Source: Pseudo-nitzschia pungens (taxonomy: Eukaryota; Bacillariophyta; Bacillariophyceae; Bacillariales; Bacillariaceae). Taken from it: a stretch of 64,000 bases of DNA. Position 1 is the stretch's first letter. Every line of letters starts with the position of its first letter. Below are positions 11,596 through 22,322 of this stretch, one piece after another. The notes under the pieces are model-generated. The model saw only the letters and a list, made by a program, of their open reading frames with translations, was not told where the DNA came from and searched no databases. A program made the translations under genes and the position numbers. The stretch lies in contig CM074761.1 of the NCBI GenBank assembly GCA_037355855.1, positions 868,001 through 932,000 of the forward strand. The letters are read 5' to 3'.

Positions 11596-12669
11596 CGTGA
11601 CAAATTGTCGTTTGTACCGGGTATGACGAAGTCTTTGGCTTGTCGATTGTCGGTTCTAGCCGTCCCTCTGACTGCTTAGAGATCTATGCTTCGAAAACAA
11701 AGCAAATTTTTACTGCCTTGTGCTGGTGTAGTTGGGGGATTGGTATTGATGAGAGCCTGTGAACTGTCAGTTCGACTGCGGGTGAGTATGCTTCACCAGT
11801 GCCATCGGACAGAGCTACCTAGAAAAAAGACCATCCCGCATCCCGCATTCCGTCACGGAGGTTTTGGGTTTTTGTACATTCCGAGTGCGGAACTTGTATG
11901 TGTACTTAAAGGGTATGATACATATCAAGTTAGAATTTTACGAAGTCGTCGTAGACCGACAACCGTCGTAGACTACAGAAAAAAGTAGGGAGGGCATTTT
12001 GTCACACCTCATAGAATGTCTCCCAAGATGAGTCGAAAGAGAAAGATAATATGGCACATTGAACATGAAGGTTGGACTGATGAAAGCAATTGTGGAAGTG
12101 GAGACTTGTATATGGCAGGAGTGTGCTGTTTTCAATCAAAACAAGAAACTTCTTTACACGGTAAGTTACACGTAACGTACACGTAGTTTGCACTCAACAT
12201 ATTGAAAAAAATACATTCATCTTCAATTTGGCTTTGCCGTGTTCAGTATTCGTTGAATGAGTGAAATCACGACATACCAGTCAATCAGAACTGAGTCGCA
12301 TTGCAGAAAGTTGTACACGGTTACTTGTACGTGAAACCGAGGGACAGCTCACAGCTGTCAGGAATTTTGTACGATTGGGTCTACAATTTGAAATTTTACT
12401 CTGAGAAGAGTCCAAAACGATGTTTCAACAATGTACCGCTAATGTGCGGCAAATATCTCAATTGTGTCAAACAGAGGCACAAATAATCAGTCGCGAAAGA
12501 CCAAAAGAATTGAATAAAGTCACAGAAGTAGCGTTGGAAGCCGATGGCTCGATCGTTGCTTCGAAACCAACGATATTTCGTTCAATTTTATTCTATTTTA
12601 AAATGGCTGAAGAAGCGAAATCGGAGTCCCGTACAAGTGCCAAGAGAAAAGCTTGTCTCTTCGCGATTG
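11596..12669. other. intergenic, no gene seen
   Basis: Two genes on the minus strand flank this gap, so it holds the promoter of the acyltransferase (left) and the 3' end region of the metallophosphatase (right). Open frames are short and show no domain. A palindrome-like TACACGGTAAGTTACACGT lies near 12155. Confidence 0.5.
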
Positions 12670-13905
12670 CTAGGATTCATGTTCAATCGAGATAAATTCA
12701 TGTCGAAAGGAACCATCGTCCAAAACTTCCACTACGCGGACACCCTGGGTGTCCGGTTCGTCTAGAACTAGGTTTTCAGTCGGTTTTTCCTTCTTTTCTT
12801 TCTTACCGGTGCTCTCTAATATCGCCGCCAACGGACCCGTGATGATCATTTTCATTCCGAACGAGGTTTCCGAAACGAGGTTTTGATGAAAATGTCCGGA
12901 AAAGGATGCTGCAACGCCGTACTTGCGAAACAATTCCAGAAGCATGATCCTGCGTTCTTTGGGAATCACAAAATACCCATCAGGGATCCGTTGGTTGTTC
13001 CATTCGCAATATCCTGTCATGTTCTCTGGTTCTTCATTTTCGTCGTATAAAAACCACGGGTGATGGCCAAACACAAAAATGATTGCCTCGTCGTTGGATT
13101 GGTTTGTTCTCGCAATTTGTTCCGGTAGTTGGAGCTGTTGTTGACCGGGTTCATCCGCATTCATCGGTTTTTCGGATGGCACCAACGGTCGAGCCTCCTT
13201 CAAGCGCTCCTCTACCCACTGGAACTGGTCCCGGGCCATTTTTTCTGTGGTTTCGTCTCCCGACGGATCACTGATCAACGTGGTGTTCACAAATATATTG
13301 TACACATTTGGGGCACTCCAAAAGGCAAGGTAGTCGTCGCCAAATTCCTTGCGATACAATTCCATAGATCGTTTCGTCGGACGATTACCCACGTCGTGAT
13401 TGCCGCAGAGACAAACCAGGGCAATGTCTTCGTGGAGCTCCGACCAGACCCTTTTGAAATCTCGTCGCTGCTTCAATTGAATTTCATCGCATTCCTCCAT
13501 CGTAAATTTGCTGTCGGCTCTGTTCACTTCGAAGGACCGGTCCATGTCTGTCAAATCACCACAAACGCAACAAAATGCCGGACGCGGATGCATTCCGTTC
13601 ATGAATCTTATGGCCTTGCGGGAATATTCCATTTCTGTGTCCCAGTGGTCGTTGTCGGTGATCATCCCGTACTGAGTGTCGGCGCAAATGACGAAGCTCT
13701 GGGTGACTCGGGGCGGGGCAGGCAACTTGCGATCGCTGTTGCCATCATGGATCGGATTTTGGGGGTCCCCGTTGTTGACATTCTCGACGGAGACGTCACC
13801 GTTTTCGCATCCGATCACTGCTAGATTGTTCTGCGGAAGCTTCGGGTGAATCAAGGTTCTACCCACTTGGCCTCGATCAAACCTTGGTGTTGGGTTTTTC
13901 GACAT
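12670..13905 (-). CDS. CPPED1-like calcineurin-type metallophosphatase
   Basis: Single exon, 411 residues. The first ATG is at 13905; the frame is open a little further but without an ATG. The metallophosphatase signatures appear in order: FVICADTQYG (metal Asp), CVCGDLTDM (GDLTD), CLCGNHDVG (GNHD), VFGHHPWF and FSGHFHQN (GHxH). The spacing and the HHPWFLYDENEEPE region followed by EWNNQRIPDGYFVIP match the CPPED1/CSTP1 subfamily, a Ser/Thr phosphatase-like group that in human cells dephosphorylates Akt. No signal peptide is seen, so I infer a cytosolic enzyme. The first 70 residues are polar and not conserved in the family. Confidence 0.88.
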   Translation of the reverse strand: MSKNPTPRFDRGQVGRTLIHPKLPQNNLAVIGCENGDVSVENVNNGDPQNPIHDGNSDRKLPAPPRVTQSFVICADTQYGMITDNDHWDTEMEYSRKAIRFMNGMHPRPAFCCVCGDLTDMDRSFEVNRADSKFTMEECDEIQLKQRRDFKRVWSELHEDIALVCLCGNHDVGNRPTKRSMELYRKEFGDDYLAFWSAPNVYNIFVNTTLISDPSGDETTEKMARDQFQWVEERLKEARPLVPSEKPMNADEPGQQQLQLPEQIARTNQSNDEAIIFVFGHHPWFLYDENEEPENMTGYCEWNNQRIPDGYFVIPKERRIMLLELFRKYGVAASFSGHFHQNLVSETSFGMKMIITGPLAAILESTGKKEKKEKPTENLVLDEPDTQGVRVVEVLDDGSFRHEFISIEHES

Positions 13906-14641
13906 GGTAGTATTGGCGATTCTGCGTTGTAGATGTGCTTCTTTCGTAGCGCTTACCGGCAACCGTCATGAAGCCTTCTTTCTTCACCACCAAATCGCTT
14001 CGCGGACCGGCATGATATTTACAGTAAGTCTTACTTCATATTCATATTCGCTTCTCGTGAACGCGATTGACGATTGAGATTGATTGATGATGGAGTCGAC
14101 AAGTTGTACGAGGTAAGCTTGTAAGTAAGGTTACAGTAATTAAGGTTAAGATCTTATCTACAGGAACGATTATTGTTTTTGTGACACAATTTTCATTTAT
14201 CGGCGATGACTTCGATTAAAAAATGAAATATCATCCGATAATTGTTACGATGTGTACGATACTGTACGTTGTACAGACGGTACGTAACCTTATCATGCAA
14301 CTTACGTCTACGAGGTGCGGCTTACGCATTCACTTCGTACTGGTACGTACTTGTACGTATGACACGAAAAAGGGAGATTTGAGATTTCGGCTTTTGATCT
14401 GATTGGCACCTCCAAAACGTCACACCTCTCTTTCTGTTTCTCGAAATCAAAACAGGAAAAAAATTATTGTGAATTGCGAATAGGAATGGTGTTGTAAGAG
14501 GATCGGTTGGTAAAAACACCACAAATGAGAAGCACGTGGTTGCATCACATTGTGTGTTGAAGGAATAACAGTGTTTCGCTGACAGGGTGGCAGTGGTTCA
14601 ACTCAAAGCAGGAACGCAGAAAGAATATAGACGAAGGAGCG
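13906..14641. other. divergent intergenic region
   Basis: Between two divergently transcribed genes (start codons at 13905 and 14642), so it must hold both promoters. It carries several dispersed words (AGTAAGTCTTACTT near 14022, AAGGTTACAGTAATTAAGG near 14132) and repeated GTACGT-type palindromes around 14270-14360. Confidence 0.55.
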
Positions 14642-15860
14642 ATGCGCGTGGGAGGTAGTAATAAGCTCCTCCGCTTGGCGCTCTTGTGGGCGATTGCCGG
14701 ATGCGTAAATTCTTTTGGCATTGTAAGAAAAGGCGGCCCTCATCATTCCCACGGCACGGTTGTCAACGAAGGATGTTGTACTTTGGTGCTCGACGGCCGT
14801 AGAACCGTGCCGACGACGTCGCAAGTGTCGTTGTCGAGTGCGCTTCTAGACACCGCCGCCAACCTAGCCGAGGAAATACTTTCTCCCCGCACGATAGAAA
14901 TGAACAAAAACAGACACGAAGGGGCAGTCCTGGCATGCGAGAGAACGTATCCGTGGCACAACTTCACCGATAAAGATTTCGAGGACGCCCTGTTCCTCGA
15001 TGGTCGATTCTTGGGAGGAATACTCACATGATTGCGAACATGAGAACTACGACCACGAACTGCATCGACCAAGACATCCTTTCGGTCTCGACGATTTGGC
15101 GCGAGTAAGTCGTCGGCCTCTCTTGACTCCGGAAGAATGTGAAATTTTGATCGACGAGGCCGATGGAATCAACGAGGACAAAAGCAATAAGGAATGGATG
15201 GAAGGTGGAGCGAGGTATGGAACGCCTTCGGATAGAGTTGGTGCCCTCATGCCGTTGGAACGGTTGCCCAGATCCTTCGAAATGATCAACACGCAACTGA
15301 TGCCAAGAATATTGGCTTCGGTCGTCCAAGCTTTCGAATGCTGTGCTGATCACCCCTCGGATCTAAGGGTGGGTGGTGCGCGAGTGGTGCGATACGACGC
15401 GTCAGCTGGACAGGTTGAATTGGGAATGCATCGCGATTTTTTGGCACTAACGGTGAACATTGCACTGAACGATCCCATAGAATTTGAGGGAGGAGGGACC
15501 ATTATAGAAGCACTGTCGAACGAACCAATTCGATTGCAAAAGGGTCACGCTCTGGTGCATCCCGGAGACGTTCGGCATGCGGGTTCAACCGTTACGTCCG
15601 GAACGCGATACGTGCTGGTGCTGTTTCTGATGTCTAAGAGCATCATTCCCCACGATCGATATTTAGGAGAATGGGCTGAACGATGCATGGGCTTGGCAGT
15701 GAATAGTCATGCGGAAGAAAAAGTTAGCTGGTTGCAAACAGCTGCAAGTTACTACGCAGATGCATACGCAATGGGGGGGCGTATGGATCGGGGATTGTTT
15801 CCTTGGTTTTATCAGCGAGCCGGGTTGGGTGTGCCCACAACAGCAGACGACGTTTTGTAA
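14642..15860 (+). CDS. Prolyl 4-hydroxylase-like 2OG-Fe(II) dioxygenase, frame broken once
   Basis: Starts at the ATG at 14642 with a signal peptide (LLRLALLWAIAGCVNSFG). The first frame stays coding-like to about 14985 and stops at 15031. The catalytic part lies in the next frame (+1), open from before 15000 to 15860. I found no intron joining them, so I treat them as one gene with a one-base break between about 14985 and 15030; removing one base gives 405 residues. The second part has the C-terminal dioxygenase fold: RPLLTPEECEILI entry helix, iron ligands His-Arg-Asp at GMHRDFL, distal His in DVRHAG and the 2-oxoglutarate Arg in GTRYVLV. The family hydroxylates proline or similar side chains in the secretory pathway. 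It could instead be two genes or a damaged allele. Confidence 0.7.
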
Positions 15861-17100
15861 CGAAAAAATAGAATTCTATCAAAATGATGTATGCTGCCAC
15901 CTGCTCGGAAGCACTTAGAATGTCTCGCATTGAAATCCAACTTTGCCGGGCGACTTACGATTCTTCATACGGCAACTACTTCGTTCTGCAATTACGGTAG
16001 TTTGTCCTTCGTCTGCAATCTGCATAACATATACTTCGACTGCAGTGAATAAATCAGCGATCCCATGCTCCGGATGAAGTTCAAATTTGCATTCAATTCT
16101 CACGCAATCTGCTGTCCGTGTAGCTTGAAATCGACCGAGCACTTTTCGATTGAAATCGATCGCATTGCTTTTTGTTCTCGGCATCGTGGACAGCAGGGTG
16201 CACGGCACCATCATTGGATTTTGCCTTGTTTGAGTTGGGATAAGAGGCTACTAAACTGAAACAATTACGATTTGCCATGCACACCAGTATTTCACTCAAT
16301 TTCATATCCAAGCATCTCTTTCTCTCTATTTTGAGATGTACCCAGCGAGAGAAAGAGGGAGATACATTAATACACATGTTTTAGCATAATAAAACAATGT
16401 ACATGCCCAAAGGAACATCTAACGCAATGCTGAGGAGGCTAGAAGGGAGGGAAATTAATAAAAACCATAATCTTTTGTGGTAAGATTACTGTGTACTTGG
16501 TATTAATATTACTTCGTATTATTCATGCAATCATGTGTTGTAAAAGCATAGGCATCGTGAATATTTCAATATTGTACTGAAACAGGAGAACTGATTCCCG
16601 CATAGAAATGAGAAGGGGGGATAAGAGCCAACAACAAAAAGGAACAAGCAACAAAATTAAACCAAACAAAGCTCAAGAACAGGAATGCAACCTACCATTT
16701 ACGAGTAAGTCGTAAAGAAATATCGTCCTGGCCAAACATCAAAATTGTTTTCAATGCTTTGGTTGATTACCAAATCTAAAGGGAGCAAACATCAACACAC
16801 AACAAAGTATATGAAGTGTTGATCCACCTGCGTAGACACCACTTAATGTTCGACAACATGTACAAAATGGTTTGTGTTTTGATTATTTTCTTGCAAATTA
16901 AAACTACTAGATGAAAATACCTCACAGAAATCTAATGCTATTTTTACAAGGGTACTCAAAATTCAGATGAGTACTCATACCATTTATTGGATGTTTCGAC
17001 TGCTGTGCTAAAGCATATTTCCAGATCTTCACCCTCTGCTGCATATCGGCTGTGATAACTTCAACACTGTAAATAAACTTGAGCTTCATTTGCAGTTGCC
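15861..17100. other. intergenic between convergent genes, no gene seen
   Basis: The flanking genes end towards each other, so this gap contains two 3' regions. Several AATAAA-like signals occur (for example around 16388). The short open frames here show no domain. The stretch from 16400 to 16900 is strongly A-rich. Confidence 0.5.
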
Positions 17101-18980
17101 TCACTTTTTCACCTTCTTGTACTTTTCACTGACTTCCAAAGCCCGTACGAGCCACTTTGTCACGCTGTTCTTGTCATTTTCCCCCTTGGGTCGCTCATCC
17201 AAAAGTGCATTCCAATACATCGATAATCCCTCCGAAGAAACGTTATCCAAATCGAATTTTTGGCTTCGCTGCTGTATTAATTCTTTACTGCCGCAATTGA
17301 CGGAGCCCATTGCAGGGTTACTCATCGAGAGGATTTTCCCCGTCCAAGAATGGATCGCTTCCAGATCATCTGACGGTCGTTCTTCTAACAACTCTGTCCA
17401 TCGGCTGCGCTTCCTGCATACTGGCTCAACGCTGGAATCCAATAATTTTGGCATCTTCGAGGGTCTTACCAAACATTCTTCTTCGCTAGTACAGCACCTT
17501 TTCCTCTCACATTTTTTCATTAGAGAGGTACCCAACGACGTAATTGAATACTTCTTGTCATTAGTAAGTAGTCCTTGGATGGCACCCTCTTGTAAACTTG
17601 TGGCCAGCGTCTGCTTGATTGTACGTCCATCCGACTCGCTTGTGTTTATGGCCTTCTTTTGATCAGATGTCGATTTGTTCTCGCTTCCTTTGCTATTGCT
17701 GTCCAGTATTTTCTCGTCTTCTTTTTTTTTACTGGGATCGAGGTCAGCATGCAAATGCCGAGACCGAAAGTTCTGTTTCGTTACAGGTTTTTTGCAATAG
17801 AAACAATACCTAAACTTCACACCAGCTGCCCTACAGACTGCATGCGAACAAAGCAGATGTTGCCCATGTCGGGCATTTTCGGGAATGTCAAAGTATGCCG
17901 TCTGCGATGGAAATTTGCATTGGTGTGTGTGAGTTGCAGGGTAATTCACAAGAAATCATTTACTACGCAACAATTCGTTTTCAAACCATGGGACATACTT
18001 ACCGATGAATTGTGATCAGATTTCATCCCTCTCGCCCCGCAAGGAAGGCGGTTCGTTCGGGGAACTCGAGCTTGTGCAGCTTCAAGAAAGGCAGCCTGTT
18101 TTGCCAGCATTAGATCGGACAAACTACTTCCATTGCCTTTCTGTTGCGAGCTTAATGACGCTCGGGGTATAACATGACGCTGCACAGAAAAACGAGACAA
18201 TCCTCCCATAGTAGGATTCAGTGATGTGCCACTATGTGATCCATTACCTTCACCACTTTGGGCGAATTGGTTCCCCCCAACATTTCCTCTTAACATAGGA
18301 TAACGATTGGAGTTCAAGAAAATATCTTGATCGGTCGAATACAATGTGCTCCCGTTTGTGGCTCCCCTGATCTGACCTGCTAGAACACCATTGCCAGAAA
18401 ATCCATCCCACGCACCTGAAGATATCCCAGTTCCGATGGCGCAGGAATCTCGTCCTCTTAATTGCGAGCCCAAACTAACGTTATTGGATAGACCAGAAAG
18501 GGCAACATTGCACTTGAGATCGGAAGATCCGCAAACGAGACCGCTCGCGACCAGTTGTCGTTGCTGCTCTTGCAAGAAGGCGATCATGCGATTTCGTTGT
18601 TGCTGCTGCTCCTGATGCTGTTTTTGTACTTGTTGTTGTTTTTGCTGCTGCTGCTGCCTGTGGTCTACACCTATAATCTTCCCATTGTTGGTTATTCCGA
18701 TCGAGGAAGAGTTCGCCACTTTGATGCGAGGCGATGGCGTGTTGCGGTTAAATGCAGGATTCCCGACACGTGTGTGTTCATTGAAAATGCAATTGTTACT
18801 ACTTCCATTGAATCTTCCTATCCCATCTTTACCATTAATTGTGACCTGCTGCTGAATATTTCGCTGGTTCTGTTGATGCTGCTGGTGAAAAAAACGTTCC
18901 AGATAGATTCCTTGATTCAACCCCGTGTCTGGATTCTGGCCGATCGCATTTGCGATACCTTCATACTGCGGTAATAGCAT
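17101..18980 (-). CDS. Q-rich protein with diatom-type Cys-rich (RHGQ...FRSRH) domain
   Basis: Two exons on the minus strand: 18980-18003 and 17901-17101. The 101-bp intron starts GTAAGT and ends CATCGCAG, both phase 0, giving 592 residues. The N-terminal half is rich in Asn, Gly and Gln with a poly-Gln stretch near residues 110-130. Just across the splice is a compact Cys/His domain: RHGQHLLCSH, CRAAGVKFRYC, CKKPVTKQNFRSRH. I recall similar domains in many diatom proteins of unknown function. Four Cys and several His could bind zinc. The rest is polar, Lys- and Ser-rich, ending in RALEVSEKYKKVKK. The frame opens further upstream without an ATG; I chose the first ATG (MLLPQYEGI). Function unknown; poly-Gln plus a possible zinc domain suggests a nuclear or RNA-associated protein. 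Confidence 0.75.
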
Positions 18981-21326
18981 TATCAGTAGAATGAATGTTG
19001 CACGACGATGTGTGCCTACAATTTCAAATATTTTGTAATACAAAACAATTCACAAAGTGAAGGGCACGATGACAGAAAGGAGCACGAGGTAGAAAACCCG
19101 TAGAATTGCTTTTCCATACATGAATTTATTTTGATTTGTGAGCACGAAGTTTCTGATTCACATGAAGTACCGGGTATCACCTGATGGGGATGAAGGATTC
19201 TGTGCCAAACACGAAAATGGTATGTAATTTGAATCAGTCCATCTTTCTTCTCAGCAGGATTTCATCCAGGCACTTAACACTTTTTCTGCATAGCATATAA
19301 AACTTGAGACCAAATTGTATCTTGCATTGAAAAAAAGAACATATCAAATTTATTTAATTAATTTTTGCAATGACATTTATTTTCAAGTCAATCTAAATTA
19401 CATATAACAAACTATAAATTTTGAAAGAAAAGCTCATTTTTCCTCCTTCAAGTGTCCATTTAAACGTCAGGTATATTTCGAAAGGTTTTTCTATTAATAT
19501 CTTTTCCCTACTTAAGAACATCTTTTAACAAACTTGTACAAACGGTAATTACCATCAACAATGGGGATATAACGTCCCCAATTTCCAATTTTTCAATCCT
19601 TAATTTTCGGATATTTATGAATAAATGGTCTCATACTTTCCTGATCTTTAAATAATTTCGTGAAATAAGATAACCGGTTCAAACGGAGGAATACGGAATA
19701 ATATTCAAACGAACATTTATTATTTCTTCTACTTGTATTAGTCAATCGGAATCAACTGTCGTGACCTCATTTTCGTTGTGTCCAACCTGTGATCGTTGAA
19801 TCTAGAGGTTAGCGCCCATACCATTTTACTAGATTGCATTATGTAGCTTGGTTTCGCTCAATTGAGTTTAAGATTATCGATGCTGCAAATCCGCTAGTTT
19901 CTGGTCCGAAATAGCAGATGTCCCAGTCCGGAAATAAGTAAAATGTAGGCAGCAGTACTATTTGAGCGCTATAAATGCTATTTTCTTGAGATAAATGAAA
20001 GGTCACGTACAAATACGTACGTCAATCAGAGTTGTATTCCAACTCTAAAATAGTCACGATGTTACCGCAGCAACTACATTAGTATCAGTAAACCTTACGT
20101 ACGGTACTCGTTACTAAATACGGTACGGTAATTAACCTTACGGTACCTCTTAGACAGGTAAAAGGAAGAAGGCATTGAATACTACCGTACCACTACGGAA
20201 GGGTTATGTTTGGTTCTGACGCTATGACCTCTGTTTCACTCGAATGTTGAATAGAAATTGAAACAGAAACAAAAAACTAATGATGTCGAACACAAAAAAC
20301 TACCCTGGCAATCTTGCTCAATGGCCATAATGTTGGAGCCGAGGGGGAACAACAAGACAAGAAGATGAAACTTCTAGAACTGATTTTCTCTCTCAGTAGC
20401 AAACAAGCATAATGTGGCTTGGACACCTGGTTCGTGGGAGCATACCGTGAGGATGAATCCCTCTAGTAACTAGTGAATAACCTCACTCTCATTGTAATAG
20501 AAGTACGGTACATGCACAAATATCGTCAATAGGAGCAACACTACATTTCCCAGGTTATGAGCACCCAAACAACCAGGACATTTCACAGGTTTTGAGCACT
20601 TTTAAAAACCTGTACGGTAACCTTATCTCATCAACAGTTTATCTTGGTAACCTTACTGTTTTATTCTGATTTGATTTGAGAATGAATTAGGACCTTACAT
20701 GTAGGGCATTGAATACTTTGGTTTGTCGACCATGGTCCTGTTTAGGCCCTTAGGTGTCTCTGTTGTTGCAGCTGCTCCATCTAATGGTGCTACTAGCTGC
20801 TCCTGGGATTAGTGTTCCTTGGTGCTGCAGACACTGAAATGTCCTTCTCCCTGTTTGCTTCTCTGCGCCTCCATTTTGGCAGCTCTCGTCTTGTCGGCTT
20901 TTTCGGTCGATCGATCAGTTGTTTCTGCTCATGGTCTTCAGCGCTCAGCTTGATTTTAAAATCATGCCATACCCCGGGTCTACTAGTGAATAGAATAGTG
21001 GTGATATGAAAATTGTAACTTACGGTAATACGGTAAGATCTTACTTCGTATTATCCAAGGACGTGCGTATGTCGATTTAAGTTCCAGCGGAGAAAATCCT
21101 TCCGCAAAGCTTTCGAAATTCTTTGTTGAAAACATGACTTGACCAATGAACTCCGAAAACTTCTTTAATATATCCTCTTCGGTATTTTCATTGTAGTACA
21201 GTGACTGTACGACACGGCTGTAGTCGACGACATTATAGTAGCCTTATCGACGAAATCTGAGAAGCAGAATTTTCAACAGGAAACAACTTCATTACGTAAG
21301 GCTACTCACTCGAACAGGACCACGCG
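18981..21326. other. long intergenic gap, AT-rich
   Basis: A 2.3-kb gap between divergent genes. 19300-19700 is very AT-rich with no frame of note. 20040-20170 and 20620-20660 carry clustered dispersed words, including an exact GTAACCTTAC at 20647-20656 and repeated ACGGTA units. The open frame at 20812-21009 is short, Ser/Cys/Leu-rich and shows no domain; I do not call it a gene. Confidence 0.55.
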
Positions 21327-22322
21327 ATGATCAGGATCTTTTGTGCGACATTGATTTGTCATGTTCTGGCACTCCCCGCCACGACATGCGCTTTGTCCAC
21401 ATCGGTTAACAATGTTGCGCCGAATGGCGCAGTGTCAAATCCTACACCGTGGTCGGATATGGCTATCAAAGTGGCTAAGAATTTTACGATTTCCCAGCGG
21501 AAGAAGCTTGCCGAATTTGGTGTACTCGACATTCAGAGGCCGATAAAAATCATTGGCACTCCGGTTGACGATAATGAGAATGACGATGATGAAGTTTTTG
21601 GTGACAAAATTACGAAGACAATTCATTTGCAACGTCACGGTCAAGGTTTCCACAATTTAATATGCGATATGTGGAGAGAAAAGAATCTTCGGATCGACTT
21701 TGACTCGGCTGATCCCGATCTCAACCCTGTAGTCCGGGAAGAGTTCTTAGATCCACCATTGACAGAAACAGGCCGACGGCAATCCAAGGATCGCAGAATA
21801 CAATGCGCCAACCTAAGTCCACAACTAGTGATTGTGTCACCGCTATTACGGTGTATTCAGACAGCAAAGTTGAGCTTTGTGGATCATTTGCCCAGTGCGA
21901 ACGGAAAGAACGATCCTAAGAGCACTAATTACGTCCCTTGGGTAGCACATGAGGGTTGTCGCGAAGACTTAGGGTTATTGGTTGGGAGTAAACGCCGTCC
22001 TATATCCGACATTGCCGCAGATCATCCGGATATTGACTTCAGTGCTATTGATTACGACGAGGATATCCTTTGGGAAACTTATGGAATGCGTCGAGAAACG
22101 TTGCTGGAACAGAGTGAAAGGATATACAATTTCATGACAGAATATGTGAGGAATCGTCCTCAGCAAGATATTGCTATCGTGACCCATTCGACAATTTTGT
22201 TTACATTGCTGAATGCTGTCATGGACATTGAGAGTGAAGATTTGAGGTCGTGGTTTTTGACGTCGGAGGTGAGGTCGATGACGGTCACGTTCGAAGTCAA
22301 TGATCAACACGGTCAAAACTGA
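21327..22322 (+). CDS. Histidine phosphatase (phosphoglycerate mutase-like) with signal peptide
   Basis: Single exon, 331 residues from the ATG at 21327. Residues 1-24 form a signal peptide (ATLICHVLALPATTCALS). The catalytic RHG triplet is at residues 103-105 in HLQRHGQGFHN, followed by LTETGRRQS, SPLLRCIQTA, HEGCREDLG and the second catalytic His in VTHSTILF. This order is that of the histidine phosphatase superfamily, close to the phosphoglycerate mutase-like group of fungi and plants that often act as general phosphatases. Residues 80-92 are an acidic loop. The signal peptide argues for the secretory pathway or plastid, not for glycolysis. Substrate unknown. Confidence 0.88.
   Translation: MIRIFCATLICHVLALPATTCALSTSVNNVAPNGAVSNPTPWSDMAIKVAKNFTISQRKKLAEFGVLDIQRPIKIIGTPVDDNENDDDEVFGDKITKTIHLQRHGQGFHNLICDMWREKNLRIDFDSADPDLNPVVREEFLDPPLTETGRRQSKDRRIQCANLSPQLVIVSPLLRCIQTAKLSFVDHLPSANGKNDPKSTNYVPWVAHEGCREDLGLLVGSKRRPISDIAADHPDIDFSAIDYDEDILWETYGMRRETLLEQSERIYNFMTEYVRNRPQQDIAIVTHSTILFTLLNAVMDIESEDLRSWFLTSEVRSMTVTFEVNDQHGQN

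Noticed and set aside
13960..13969. upstream ATG at 13969 as the start of the metallophosphatase with an intron
   Set aside because: Reading from this ATG leaves the gene's frame, and no acceptor with the right phase lies before the ATG at 13905.
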